A DNA stretch of 64,000 bases from Cytobacillus praedii (GCF_001439605.1 NZ_LMBX01000001.1:151992-215991); one strand, 5' to 3'; shown: positions 42,733-51,266, numbered from the stretch's first letter. A program made the numbers and translations. Notes: generated by a model from the sequence alone, not told the origin.

Positions 42733-44604
42733 TTATTTAGGTTCAACTAGTAAATATCCGCTCATTTCTTGGTGTAGCGCTGAACAGAAGTTTGTACAAT
42801 AAATAGGGAATGTGCCTGCTTTGTCAGCTGTAAATTCCAATGTGTTTGTTTGTCCTGGCTGAACCTCGTAATTCAGGTTATAGTCCATAATACCGAACCC
42901 ATGGGTTATATCTTGGTCAAGGTCAATGTTTGTCAAGTGGATAAAGACTTTATCACCTTGTTTCACAGTCAGTTCATCTGGACGTTTAGATTTCGCATCA
43001 AATATGAATTTTGAACGCATGGCAATCCCGTAAACATGGACTTCATTGCCTTTTCTTTCAATTCTTGTGTCTTCCTGGCTCCATACGGAATTAGGACGCT
43101 TCTCATCCTTTTCATAAATTGGTATTGTTTTAATCTTGTCTGCTTTAATAATTTGTGCATAATGTGGTTCAGGATCTACTGGATTGGTATAGACCAGTTC
43201 CATTTTGTCATTAGAAATATCGATTAATTCCATAGATTCTGGATGTGAGGGCCCTACTGATAGGAAGGCATCCTTCGCAATTTTATTTAATGATACAAGC
43301 CAGTTTCCATCTGGAGAAGCTGTATCTCCTTCAGCAGCGGAAGAGTGACCAGGTGAATAGTGGATAGGAGTTCGATCGATGATTTCGCCAGTGTCAATTT
43401 TCCATTTAATAACTTCTGAAGAAATAAACATTGTATTATAGGCATTTCCTTTGTCGTCATATTGGGTATGAAGAGGACCTAAAGCTCCTGGAGGGTCAAC
43501 CTCACGTTCCATCACCTTATCATATGGAAGAACAGGAATACCGAATTTCTCATCCGTAAAATCCTCATTTTTAACTGCTTCCATAGCTTTTTCAAAAGAG
43601 AAAACAGTCATTAGTGGAGCGAGTTTACCAGAAGCGATGAATCTTGTTCCATCAGGTGTAAAGTCCACTCCATGCGGGGACTTAGCTACAGGAATTGCAT
43701 AGATAGATCCTTTAACCTTAGTTGGGTCAATTACTTTTGCACCATTAATTTCTTCGTATTGACCATCGGCAACCTTTTTCTCAAGTTCTTTCCAGTTAAG
43801 CAGCACAATATAGTCACGGTCGTTTTGAGAAGCATTAATTTCTAAGTTAGTTGTTGCAAATTCAGTATTATATGTAGTCATGACAATCCAGTCGCCGGAA
43901 ACCTTTTTACCGGCATCAGATAGATCGTAAGACCAAGGTGGAAGCATGATTTGGTAGCCTAAATCAAACTTCTTTGTTTCCTGGTCGAATTTAACCATTG
44001 AAACAATTCCTTTATATTTTTCTTCAAATTGGTCCAGAGATGCATAATCTCCTCCGAGAGGTCTAGAAAAGCGAGTAGGCATAACAATATATTCTGTATT
44101 TTGTGTAACAAATGTACCTGCGTGAGGTCCACCCATATTAGGCATGCTCATAATATCTGCTGTATGAAATGTTTTTAAATCGACGGCTGCTATTCGGTTA
44201 TTGGCCACGTCATTGGCAAATACAAACTTTCCGTCATATTCAGCATCTGTTTCAGATATTGCGGGATGGTGGAAGTCACCCCAAGTAAAACCACCTAACA
44301 TTTTCTTTGTAGCATCATCAAATCCATAACCTGTAGCTGGATCAGGAGTAAAAACTGGAACAGTCCTGAGTTTCCTCATTGACGGTACTCCATATACAAA
44401 CAATTGACCAGAGTGTCCCCCTGATGAGAGCATGTAGTAGTCATCGTGCTCGCCATATGGAACGTAAACCTTTTCTGCATTCGTTTTGTTGGCGTTCTCA
44501 TTGGTTGCTGATCCGGAAGGTCCTGATGAAAAATCTGCAAAAAATACTGTTGCTGCAAGGGCACCAGCAACTAAGCCGGTCGCAGCAGGAATCCAATTTT
44601 TCAT
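42733..44604 (-). CDS. nosZ: NosZ, nitrous oxide reductase, clade II
   Basis: Copper enzyme that reduces nitrous oxide to nitrogen outside the membrane, 623 residues. The N-terminal beta-propeller has GDFHHPAISETDAEYDGKFV and NMGGPHAG (CuZ histidines), SPHGVDFTPDGT, and GPLHTQYDD. The C-terminal cupredoxin carries the CuA ligands in YCTNFCSALHQEMSG: C603, C607, H611, M614. The N terminus KNWIPAATGLVAGALAATVF has no twin arginine, so export is by Sec, the mark of clade II enzymes. Start at 44604 follows GGCGGTG. It is preceded by the cytochrome c gene and followed by the nosB-like gene. Confidence 0.97.
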   Translation of the reverse strand: MKNWIPAATGLVAGALAATVFFADFSSGPSGSATNENANKTNAEKVYVPYGEHDDYYMLSSGGHSGQLFVYGVPSMRKLRTVPVFTPDPATGYGFDDATKKMLGGFTWGDFHHPAISETDAEYDGKFVFANDVANNRIAAVDLKTFHTADIMSMPNMGGPHAGTFVTQNTEYIVMPTRFSRPLGGDYASLDQFEEKYKGIVSMVKFDQETKKFDLGYQIMLPPWSYDLSDAGKKVSGDWIVMTTYNTEFATTNLEINASQNDRDYIVLLNWKELEKKVADGQYEEINGAKVIDPTKVKGSIYAIPVAKSPHGVDFTPDGTRFIASGKLAPLMTVFSFEKAMEAVKNEDFTDEKFGIPVLPYDKVMEREVDPPGALGPLHTQYDDKGNAYNTMFISSEVIKWKIDTGEIIDRTPIHYSPGHSSAAEGDTASPDGNWLVSLNKIAKDAFLSVGPSHPESMELIDISNDKMELVYTNPVDPEPHYAQIIKADKIKTIPIYEKDEKRPNSVWSQEDTRIERKGNEVHVYGIAMRSKFIFDAKSKRPDELTVKQGDKVFIHLTNIDLDQDITHGFGIMDYNLNYEVQPGQTNTLEFTADKAGTFPIYCTNFCSALHQEMSGYLLVEPK

Positions 44605-44666
44605 TAATAATTGCACCGCCTTTTATTATTATATTTGTCTCTTGAGCCATTTTAAGATAATAGATA

Positions 44667-45098
44667 TTATTCAGCTGCTTTTTTAAGAGCTTCTACAACT
44701 TGACTGATTTCTTCATCAGTTAATGGATTTCCGCCAATTACGCTAGACATAACTGCAGAAGTTGGTTCTTTTAAAAACTCAGCAAGTGGCTTGCCATGCT
44801 TGCCTTCAACATTATTAAATGCTTGTGTTAAATCAGGACCTGTTGCTCCACCTTCAAGATTTAATCCACTAACAGCATGACAGCCCAAGCATCCTTTTGC
44901 CTGAAGAATATTATCATCAGAAACGGCTACTGTTTTATCTGTTTCTTCCGTTGCCTCCTCTGAGGATTTTGAGTCTTCCTTATCATTTACAGCTACTTCT
45001 GGCTGTGATTGACCAGGTGCTATAACATCAAATACTAAATAACCTAGCCCTAAGCCAATTAGAGCGCTAATGACAAAAATAATTAAAGGTTTTTTCAA
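44667..45098 (-). CDS. NosC, membrane-anchored cytochrome c
   Basis: c-type cytochrome of 143 residues: N-terminal anchor helix (about 5-26), an acidic Glu/Ser/Thr linker to about 60, then a single haem domain with AKGCLGCHAVSG (CxxCH, about 67-78) and a distal Met in the SAVMSSVIGG stretch. As first gene of the nos operon it probably passes electrons from the quinol/cytochrome chain to NosZ. TTG start with AAAGGAGGG just ahead. Confidence 0.9.
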   Translation of the reverse strand: MKKPLIIFVISALIGLGLGYLVFDVIAPGQSQPEVAVNDKEDSKSSEEATEETDKTVAVSDDNILQAKGCLGCHAVSGLNLEGGATGPDLTQAFNNVEGKHGKPLAEFLKEPTSAVMSSVIGGNPLTDEEISQVVEALKKAAE

Positions 45099-45124
45099 AT
45101 TATTCCCTCCTTTTGTGTGTTTTC

Positions 45125-45174
45125 CATTATTATCCTAACGTTGGGGGGTGTGGGGATGTGTGATGAAATTCACT
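45125..45174 (-). promoter_or_regulatory. Fnr-type promoter of nos operon
   Basis: TGTGATGAAATTCACT (45159-45174) matches TGTGA-N6-TCACA at 9 of 10 positions. On the minus strand TAGGAT lies at 45137-45132, placing the start near 45125 and the box centre at -41.5, the class II activator position. A second reading of the -10 (GATAAT, 45134-45129) would put it near -44.5. Confidence 0.8.
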
Positions 45175-45331
45175 TCACAGCTAATCTACTGTGGATGTTC
45201 TGTGACTGGGCAGTGAAGAATTTGTGACGATTGAAAATCAAGCGGTTCAAAAAACGCCATTAAATCATACATCTACTAATATAAATCAATAGTTATGGCA
45301 CTTTTTAAGTAGAAGGCTATGCAAGTAACCA

Positions 45332-45374
45332 TGTGAAAAATGTCACATTCAACACCTGTAAGCTTCGATAGAAT
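45332..45374 (+). promoter_or_regulatory. Fnr-type promoter of the fnr gene itself
   Basis: TGTGAAAAATGTCACA (45332-45347) is a perfect TGTGA-N6-TCACA palindrome. TAGAAT (45369-45374) places the start near 45381, so the box is centred exactly at -41.5. This predicts positive self-control of the regulator gene at 45415. Confidence 0.82.
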
Positions 45375-45414
45375 AAATAGTAATATGAAATACTCTATAA
45401 GGTGGGAAATGAAC

Positions 45415-46137
45415 ATGAACAACCCAAATGCAGCTCAGCAGCCAGATATTGAAGAGTTCTTAGGTCAAATTGAAGTGTTTAAAAACCTCCCAAAGCAATC
45501 GGTCCAGTTAATTGACAAACGGATTGTAAAAAAGGCGTATAAAAAAAGTGAGCAAATTATTTCTGAGTATGAAGAGGCTCAAGGTGTCTTCTTTGTTTAT
45601 TCAGGTATTGTGAAGTTAACGAAGCAGGATGACCAGGGGAATGAAATCATTACTTGCATTAAGAAAAAAGGGGAGATATTTGCTGAAGCTTGCTTGTTTA
45701 ATGCGGAAGGCATGTGCTACCCGGCAACAGCGACGATGATTCAAGAGGGGGAAGTCTATTTCTTAAATACAGATGACTTAGAACAAGAGCTTGCGCTGTC
45801 CCCAGAAATGTCTGTCCAGATCATCCGCTATATGAGTGAACAGCTTCGAGATATGACATCGATCTTAAGAGATATTGCCCTTCTAGACGTTTATATGAAA
45901 ACGATACGAACGCTCGAGCGGCTTGCTGAAAAATTTGGTGCAAACCGCTGCAATAAAATGTATATTGAACTGCCAATTACGGTTCAAGAGTTTTCCACCT
46001 TAGTAGGCACATCAAGAGAAAGTGTCAGCAGAGTTTTTTCAAAGCTTAAAAAGGATGGAATAATCGAAATAAAAGGGAAAACCATTGTTATTACAGATTG
46101 GTGTAAATTCTGTTCTCTATTTCATCAAAAATTATAA
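45415..46137 (+). CDS. fnr: Crp/Fnr-family anaerobic regulator
   Basis: Transcription activator of 240 residues with an N-terminal cyclic-nucleotide-like domain (about 15-150), dimer helix (140-170) and HTH. The recognition helix TSRESVSRVFSKLKKDG (about 199-215) has the E-x2-S-R pattern that reads TGTGA. B. subtilis Fnr holds its iron-sulfur cluster with three C-terminal cysteines plus an Asp; here the tail WCKFCSLFHQKL gives only C230 and C233, with His237 where the third would be expected nearby. ATG 45415 is eight bases behind AAGGTGGGA; ATG 45409 is also possible. Confidence 0.9.
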   Translation: MNNPNAAQQPDIEEFLGQIEVFKNLPKQSVQLIDKRIVKKAYKKSEQIISEYEEAQGVFFVYSGIVKLTKQDDQGNEIITCIKKKGEIFAEACLFNAEGMCYPATATMIQEGEVYFLNTDDLEQELALSPEMSVQIIRYMSEQLRDMTSILRDIALLDVYMKTIRTLERLAEKFGANRCNKMYIELPITVQEFSTLVGTSRESVSRVFSKLKKDGIIEIKGKTIVITDWCKFCSLFHQKL

Positions 46138-46143
46138 TTCACT

Positions 46144-46178
46144 AAAACAGGATTCTAATGAGAAAGAATTCTGTTTTT
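46144..46178 (+). terminator. Rho-independent terminator
   Basis: AAAACAGGATTCT pairs with AGAATTCTGTTTT (one G-U pair) around AATGAGAA, followed by TT, behind fnr. Confidence 0.75.
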
Positions 46179-46223
46179 TGTTATAATAAAGAAAAAAGGC
46201 TCGTACTTAATAGAGGTGTAAAT

Positions 46224-46688
46224 ATGGCAGATTTTCGTTCAAGTGCTATCATTCATAAACCGGTAAAGGAAGTATTTCAATATATGGCAGGCATGGAGAA
46301 TGTCCATGAGGTAATGCCGGTTGTTGCAAAAATGGAAAAGTTAACAGACGGAGAAATTGGGAAAGGGACAAAATTTAAGGAAACGCGAAATGTTAGAGGA
46401 AAAGAAATCTTTGCGGAAGTTGAATATATTCAATATGAGGAGAACCACTTCTTTACATCAAGAAGCAATTCAAATGGTTTGATTGTTGAGTATAAATATG
46501 TTTTCCATGAAATTGAAGAAGGAACACAAGTGGAGCTTGAGGCATTTGTAAAAACTAGCGGTTTACGGATGAAATTAACAAGGCCGATGATTGTCAAGAT
46601 GATCAGGCAAGAAGACGGCTATCAGCTTGAGAACCTAAAGAATATGCTAGAGTCAGAAACTGAAGAAACGAGTGATTTGCAATTATAA
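46224..46688 (+). CDS. SRPBCC-fold protein
   Basis: Cytoplasmic protein of 154 residues of the START/SRPBCC (polyketide cyclase/dehydrase-like) fold, which encloses a hydrophobic pocket. It opens with FRSSAIIHKPVKEVFQYMAG, the usual first strand and helix, then KFKETRNVRGKEIFAEVEYI and a long C-terminal helix. No ligand or pathway is known. The frame is open to 46158, but GAGGTG precedes the ATG at 46224. It follows the fnr terminator, so it is not clearly tied to the nos locus. Confidence 0.75.
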   Translation: MADFRSSAIIHKPVKEVFQYMAGMENVHEVMPVVAKMEKLTDGEIGKGTKFKETRNVRGKEIFAEVEYIQYEENHFFTSRSNSNGLIVEYKYVFHEIEEGTQVELEAFVKTSGLRMKLTRPMIVKMIRQEDGYQLENLKNMLESETEETSDLQL

Positions 46689-46800
46689 TTCTTGTTTTGT
46701 AAAGAACAGGCGGATATGCAAATAAAATTGGCATTTTGCAAAAAAGGTAGAACCACCTCTCCAAAAATAGAGATTTCGCCCATATATATCTAGGTAAAAT

Positions 46801-46846
46801 AAAAAAGCAGTTTTTCGCAAATATGAAGTGAAAAACTGCCTTTTTT
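46801..46846. terminator. Bidirectional terminator
   Basis: AAAAAAGCAGTTTTTC pairs with GAAAAACTGCCTTTTTT around a 14-base loop, between the SRPBCC gene and bshB2. Confidence 0.88.
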
Positions 46847-46847
46847 A

Positions 46848-47513
46848 TTAGAACTTATAGGTCCAGAAGCGTTCATTATGAATTCGTGCCATCACCGCTG
46901 GGTCTTGATTTTTTAGCTGTTCTTCCATTTCGGCAGCCATCAGCTGTGTTTGTGAAACATGCGCTTTTATGGCAGCAAGTTTTAAATCAGCAACATCACT
47001 AACATTGTTAACAATGTCTGCTTGGCCGATCTCTTCTTCGCAGTTATTAGAAAAGGCAACACAATGAACCTTCGGACGCTCGTTTTCAGGCATATCTTTG
47101 ACAGCTTTAATGACTGCTGCACCGGTTGCATCATGGTCAGGATGTACGGCATAGCCAGGGTAAAACGTAATAATTAAAGAAGGCTTCACTTCTTCAATAA
47201 TTGATCCCATATGCGCTGCCAGTACTGCTTCATCTTCGAATTCTACTGTTTTATCCCGATAGCCAAGCATGCGTAAATCGGTGATTCCAAGGACATCTGC
47301 GGCATCCTGCAGTTCTTTTTTTCTTATTTGCGGCAAGGTTTCCCTCGTAGCAAACGGAGGATTTCCCATGTTTCTTCCCATTTCCCCAAGAGTTAAGCAT
47401 GCATATGTTACAGGAATCCCGCTTTTCGTATAGGATGCAATGGTTCCTGAAACACCAAATGCTTCGTCATCTGGATGAGGGAAGACAACTAATACATGTC
47501 TTTCTTTTTCCAT
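46848..47513 (-). CDS. bshB2: BshB2, bacillithiol-pathway deacetylase
   Basis: Zinc deacetylase of the PIG-L/LmbE family, 221 residues, removing acetate from GlcNAc-malate in bacillithiol synthesis. Zinc ligands are in PHPDDEAFG (about 12-20) and VHPDHDATG (about 122-130). The neighbour yojF upstream and the sequence ending NERFWTYKF match the B. subtilis yojF-yojG pair, so it is BshB2 rather than BshB1. Confidence 0.93.
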   Translation of the reverse strand: MEKERHVLVVFPHPDDEAFGVSGTIASYTKSGIPVTYACLTLGEMGRNMGNPPFATRETLPQIRKKELQDAADVLGITDLRMLGYRDKTVEFEDEAVLAAHMGSIIEEVKPSLIITFYPGYAVHPDHDATGAAVIKAVKDMPENERPKVHCVAFSNNCEEEIGQADIVNNVSDVADLKLAAIKAHVSQTQLMAAEMEEQLKNQDPAVMARIHNERFWTYKF

Positions 47514-47553
47514 GTCGCATTCTCCTTTCTTTCACGTTATGTTCTGATACGCC

Positions 47554-47898
47554 TTAAAATGGCTGTTCACTTAATTGTAAGGAGACTGCCAGTTTGCCGC
47601 TAAAGTCATGACCGGCTAATAGCAGCCTTCCTTTATCATCTACTTCAAAGTGGGTAATGCCTTCTGCATACACCCAGCCGAAACTCATTTTGAGACCAAC
47701 GCGAAAAGGCCCATTTCCTGTTATTTTCCCGTGCTCATATTGTAAAAGTGCATTTCTTATGTATGCACCCGAAGAGAAAAAGGACTCATTGAAATGAGAA
47801 GCATATGCCCCGTTCGTTGTTTCTAAATGGATATACACTTTCTTTTGGGCGAAGCGATCTAATTCTTTTTGTACGTGATCAATAATTACCGGTTCCAT
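47554..47898 (-). CDS. yojF: YojF-family (DUF1806) protein
   Basis: Small cytoplasmic protein of 114 residues, conserved next to bshB2 in Bacillus. It is rich in beta strands (GAYIRNALLQYEHGKITG, VGLKMSFGWVYAEGITHFEV). No reaction is known; the constant pairing suggests a helper role in bacillithiol metabolism. It lies 40 bases upstream of bshB2 on the same strand; AAGGAGG precedes the ATG. Confidence 0.88.
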   Translation of the reverse strand: MEPVIIDHVQKELDRFAQKKVYIHLETTNGAYASHFNESFFSSGAYIRNALLQYEHGKITGNGPFRVGLKMSFGWVYAEGITHFEVDDKGRLLLAGHDFSGKLAVSLQLSEQPF

Positions 47899-48047
47899 CC
47901 TAATCCTCCTTCCAGTACGTTATTCCTATTTCTATCTCGATTCCAATTTTTATTTTACTAAAAAAGGAATAGAAAAGCGAAATTCATGCTTTATGGAAAA
48001 ACACGCCGATGGGAGAGTTTTGAAAAGGCGAAGGCATAGGTGCAGTT

Positions 48048-48133
48048 CCGCTTATCGCTCTCAATGCATCCACATCCTGCAGTATTCGCCCAATATCCAT
48101 CGTGCTTATATCCTAAAAGACACTTCGATTATC
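48048..48133. repeat. Degenerate phased array ending in ATC
   Basis: Motifs CCGCTTATC, GCATCCACATC, CGCCCAATATC, GTGCTTATATC and TTCGATTATC end in ATC starting at 48054, 48074, 48095, 48110 and 48131; the spacings are 20, 21, 15 and 21. It resembles the arrays at 7468 and 24305 but is more degraded. The whole 47899-48165 gap has no gene. Confidence 0.4.
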
Positions 48134-48165
48134 TTCTTACTAAAAATAAATTTTTAACGTAAAAA

Positions 48166-48190
48166 AAAACAGAGCCATTTGGCTCTGTTT
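48166..48190 (-). terminator. Rho-independent terminator of pdxK
   Basis: AAACAGAGCCA pairs with TGGCTCTGTTT with a two-base loop or slightly opened stem; on the minus strand it is followed by a run of eight or more T. Confidence 0.88.
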
Positions 48191-49028
48191 ATGAATTAAG
48201 CTGTTCTGCTTCCAAACGGCCTGCACCAAATCGGCGATAAGCCCCATGCATCGTTGGTCCAACATATTCATTTAATTTAAATCCATGGCTAATAGCAGCT
48301 GTAATGAAATCCTTTGCAATTTCCACTGCTTCTACTACGGATTTCCCTTTTGCTAATTCTGCAGTAATGGCTGATGAGTACGTGCAGCCTGCGCCATGCG
48401 TGTAAGTCGTTTCGATCCGTTCACTTTCAAACAGTGTAAATTCCTTCCCATCATATAGGAGGTCTACCGCTTTTTCGTGCTGCAATTTGCTTCCGCCTTT
48501 AATAAGGACATACTTTGCACCAAGCTCATGAATTTTCACAGCTGCTTCTTTCATATCATCAACGGTTTTGATCGGTCCCGTTTGAGCCAATTGCCATGCT
48601 TCAAAGAGGTTAGGGGTAACAACTGTTGCACGAGGAACAAGAATCGTTCGTAATGCTTCCGCTGTCTCTGGGTGAAGCACCTCATCTTCCCCTTTACATA
48701 CTAATACAGGGTCAATGACAACCCGGTCTAATTTATTTTCGTCTATTACTTTTGCAGCAAGTTCAATAATTTCAACAGAACCTAGCATCCCTGTTTTCAT
48801 TGCATCTATTCCGGTTGATAGAACAGTTTCAATTTGTGTTTCTAATGTATCAAGGGCAATTGGGAAGACATTATGATTCCAGTTGTTCTTTGGATCCATT
48901 GTCACGATTGTTGTTAAAGCCGTCATTCCGTAAACGCCTAGTTCTTGGAATGTTTTAAGGTCAGCCTGAATGCCTGCGCCTCCGCTTGTGTCAGATCCAG
49001 CAATAGTTAAGACTTTTTTCATCGTCAT
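48189..49028 (-). CDS. pdxK: Pyridoxine/pyridoxal/pyridoxamine kinase
   Basis: ATP-dependent kinase of the ThiD-like ribokinase fold, 279 residues, salvaging vitamin B6. GSDTSGGAGIQADLKTFQEL (about 9-28) is the substrate-binding start, DPVLVCKGEDEVL follows the P-site, and YTHGAGCTYSSAITAELAKG (about 206-225) is the anion-hole and catalytic Asp/Cys region. The Cys in HGAGC and the overall match to B. subtilis PdxK (formerly YjbV/ThiD) separate it from HMP kinase. The ATG at 49028 is nine bases behind GGGAGG. Confidence 0.9.
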   Translation of the reverse strand: MTMKKVLTIAGSDTSGGAGIQADLKTFQELGVYGMTALTTIVTMDPKNNWNHNVFPIALDTLETQIETVLSTGIDAMKTGMLGSVEIIELAAKVIDENKLDRVVIDPVLVCKGEDEVLHPETAEALRTILVPRATVVTPNLFEAWQLAQTGPIKTVDDMKEAAVKIHELGAKYVLIKGGSKLQHEKAVDLLYDGKEFTLFESERIETTYTHGAGCTYSSAITAELAKGKSVVEAVEIAKDFITAAISHGFKLNEYVGPTMHGAYRRFGAGRLEAEQLNS

Positions 49029-49174
49029 TTGCAAATTCCTCCCTGAAGTATTGCTTCATTAATAAGATGGCATTGTTTTTTCTATTATATCAATAATCGC
49101 TTTTACGAGAAACTTTAAATCAAAAGGCTTTTATTCCCAATTGCTATTCTCTATTATAAACGTAGGTGATAAAA

Positions 49175-49846
49175 ATGAGAAGAATTCTATACATAGAAGA
49201 TGATTTAGAAATTGGCAGCTGGGTGCAGGAGGACTTAGAGCAGAGAGGCTTTAACGTAAAGTGGCTAAAAACAGGCGAAGGGGCCGAAAAAGCAGTTATT
49301 CATAGTGATCTTGTCGTATTGGATGTGATGCTCCCTGGACTTGACGGTTTTACAGTCGGACAGCGTCTCAAAAAAGAAGCACCGCAAATCCCGATATTAA
49401 TGCTTTCTGCACGTACAGCTGTAGATGATAAGCTTCAGGGCTTACAATTTGCAGATGATTATGTAACAAAGCCTTTTCATCCAGATGAGCTGGCAGCAAG
49501 AATTGAGGTATTGCTAAGAAGGTCTGGTCTATCGGCTTCAAATGAGATAAAGCTAGCCCATATATGTGTGAATCTCTCCGAAAATACCATTATTGATCAG
49601 CGGAATGGGGAGGAGATTATTTTAACTGGCAAGCAATATCAAATATTTATGCATTTTATAAAACATCCCAATCAGATTCTAACGAAGGAGCAGATCTATG
49701 AGTCCGTATGGGGAGAGCAGTACATGGAAGGTGACAAAACATTGATGGTTCATATTCGCTACCTCCGTGAAAAAATAGAAAAAAACCCAGGTTCTCCTGA
49801 AATAATTGAAACAATCCGAGGAATTGGCTATAGGGTGAAGCAATGA
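49175..49846 (+). CDS. OmpR-family response regulator
   Basis: Two-component regulator of 223 residues. Receiver: acidic pair IEDD (8-10), phosphorylated Asp50 in VVLDVMLPG, Thr/Ser in MLSAR and Lys99 in DDYVTKPFHP. The C-terminal winged helix carries LTGKQYQIFMHFIKHPNQIL and VHIRYLREKI. The usual GLxxGADDY loop is shortened to GLQFADDY, about one residue less than normal. TAGGTGAT precedes the ATG at 49175. The stop overlaps the kinase start (ATGA). Targets unknown. Confidence 0.9.
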   Translation: MRRILYIEDDLEIGSWVQEDLEQRGFNVKWLKTGEGAEKAVIHSDLVVLDVMLPGLDGFTVGQRLKKEAPQIPILMLSARTAVDDKLQGLQFADDYVTKPFHPDELAARIEVLLRRSGLSASNEIKLAHICVNLSENTIIDQRNGEEIILTGKQYQIFMHFIKHPNQILTKEQIYESVWGEQYMEGDKTLMVHIRYLREKIEKNPGSPEIIETIRGIGYRVKQ

Positions 49847-51195
49847 AACTGAAAAACTCCTTATTGAATCAGTATCTATTAATCATTTTATTGGCTATCA
49901 TGATCGTGCCAATCTCCTTTTTATTTATCTCAATTGTATTTTTTAATTATCTTCTTATTGATGAGGAGCCGAATAAATATCAAAATGGGGCGGATTTAGA
50001 AGCGATGTGGCATGCAGAAGCACAAAGCCTGAGCGGAGCCTCCAATGAACAAATAAATGAGAAGTTAATAAAAATAAAAAATGAGTATTCGGAAGCATCG
50101 GTGTTTTGGGTCGATGAAACGGGAAAAACAATGGGGAAGCTTCCTGAAAACCAGCCAGTCCCACCGATATGGTCAACTTCCTTAACAATCGATTTTATGA
50201 AAAAGAACCGTGGATTAGAGGCTGACCCGTATACAGTTGTGTCCTTAATTGGCAAGCAAAAAGATGAAGGCTTTATGGTTCTCCAAGTTCCTCGTTCAGT
50301 TATGCTCTCTACTGGACAAAGCTTGCAAGATCGGTATAGCTTTGCCATCATTCTTTCGGTTGTGGCAATACTAGCGATCTTCATATTTATCTCGTGGATA
50401 TTCTTTTACAAAATCAGAAAGCGTCTTTTACGGCTTCAGCGAGCTATGTCCAATCCAACAGAAAGCGGCATACCGGATTCAATCAGTGTTGAAAAAAAGG
50501 ATGAAATTGGACAGCTGGAAGTGTCTTTTAATGAAATGATTCATCAGCTTGAAGACAGCCGGATACGCGAAAAGGAAGAAGAAATGCTTAGGAGACAGCT
50601 AATTGCGAATTTATCACATGATTTAAGAACACCGTTAACAACGATTAGAGGGCACGCCTTCAGCTTGAAAAAAGAAGAATTGAGTAATAAAGGCAAGGAA
50701 TCACTCGATTTAATCGACAATAAAATTGGCTATCTAGGGCAGCTAATTGAAAACCTCCTTTCTTATACATTATTGACTACAGGGAAGTATCCGTATTATC
50801 CAGAGAGGACGGATATGGTCCGGTTAGTAAGGACATCTTTTGCGGCGTGGTACCCAGTTTTTGAAGGAGCAGGCTTTCAAATGGAGGTTGAGTTTCCAGA
50901 GGAGACCTTTTACTGGGAAGTTGATCCTCAAAGGATGGAACGTGTGTTAGATAATTTTTATCAAAATATTTATCGGCATGCACGTAAAGGCGCATATATT
51001 GGAGTGAAGATCGATGCTCCTCTTCAGCAGATCATCATTGAAGACCGTGGTCCAGGAATGAGGGGGGAATCGATTGAAAAAGGGGCAGGAATTGGGCTTT
51101 CCATCGTATCCCTGATGTTAAAGGATATGAGGCTTAAATGGGAAACAGATACAGGAAATCAGGGGACCATAATTAAAATTAGAAAAAGTAGTTGA
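49843..51195 (+). CDS. Membrane sensor histidine kinase
   Basis: Partner kinase of 450 residues: helix 1 (about 10-35), extracytoplasmic sensor (about 40-165), helix 2 (about 166-188), HAMP linker, HisKA with His259 in LIANLSHDLRTPLTTIRGH, N box VLDNFYQNIYRHARKGA, and G boxes EDRGPGMRG and GAGIGLSIV. The sensor domain is not recognisable. It overlaps its regulator by four bases and is followed by a terminator, so the pair stands alone. Confidence 0.9.
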   Translation: MKLKNSLLNQYLLIILLAIMIVPISFLFISIVFFNYLLIDEEPNKYQNGADLEAMWHAEAQSLSGASNEQINEKLIKIKNEYSEASVFWVDETGKTMGKLPENQPVPPIWSTSLTIDFMKKNRGLEADPYTVVSLIGKQKDEGFMVLQVPRSVMLSTGQSLQDRYSFAIILSVVAILAIFIFISWIFFYKIRKRLLRLQRAMSNPTESGIPDSISVEKKDEIGQLEVSFNEMIHQLEDSRIREKEEEMLRRQLIANLSHDLRTPLTTIRGHAFSLKKEELSNKGKESLDLIDNKIGYLGQLIENLLSYTLLTTGKYPYYPERTDMVRLVRTSFAAWYPVFEGAGFQMEVEFPEETFYWEVDPQRMERVLDNFYQNIYRHARKGAYIGVKIDAPLQQIIIEDRGPGMRGESIEKGAGIGLSIVSLMLKDMRLKWETDTGNQGTIIKIRKSS

Positions 51196-51213
51196 CGACT
51201 AGAAAAATAAAAA

Positions 51214-51266
51214 GAAAAAGAACTTACTCCTGAGCGGATTATTCTCAAAAATAGGTTCTTTTTTTC
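51214..51266 (+). terminator. Rho-independent terminator
   Basis: AAAAAGAACTTA and TAGGTTCTTTTT pair across a loose loop, followed by TTTCTTCTTT, behind the two-component operon. Confidence 0.65.

Noticed and set aside
45209-45240. Third Fnr box between nos and fnr (TTGTGACGATTGAAA)
   Set aside because: Only one half-site matches and it is not placed correctly for either promoter.
46700-46790. Another phased array (GGATATGCAAA, GGCATTTTGCAAA, CCAAAAATA, CCCATATATA)
   Set aside because: The motifs are too unlike each other and the spacing is irregular after the first two; not above what AT-rich sequence gives.
48160-48190. Small RNA between bshB2/yojF and pdxK
   Set aside because: The only structured piece is the terminator of pdxK; no promoter is visible for an independent transcript.
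49980-50384. 134-codon minus-strand frame opposite the histidine kinase
   Set aside because: A shadow of the real kinase frame with no start signals.
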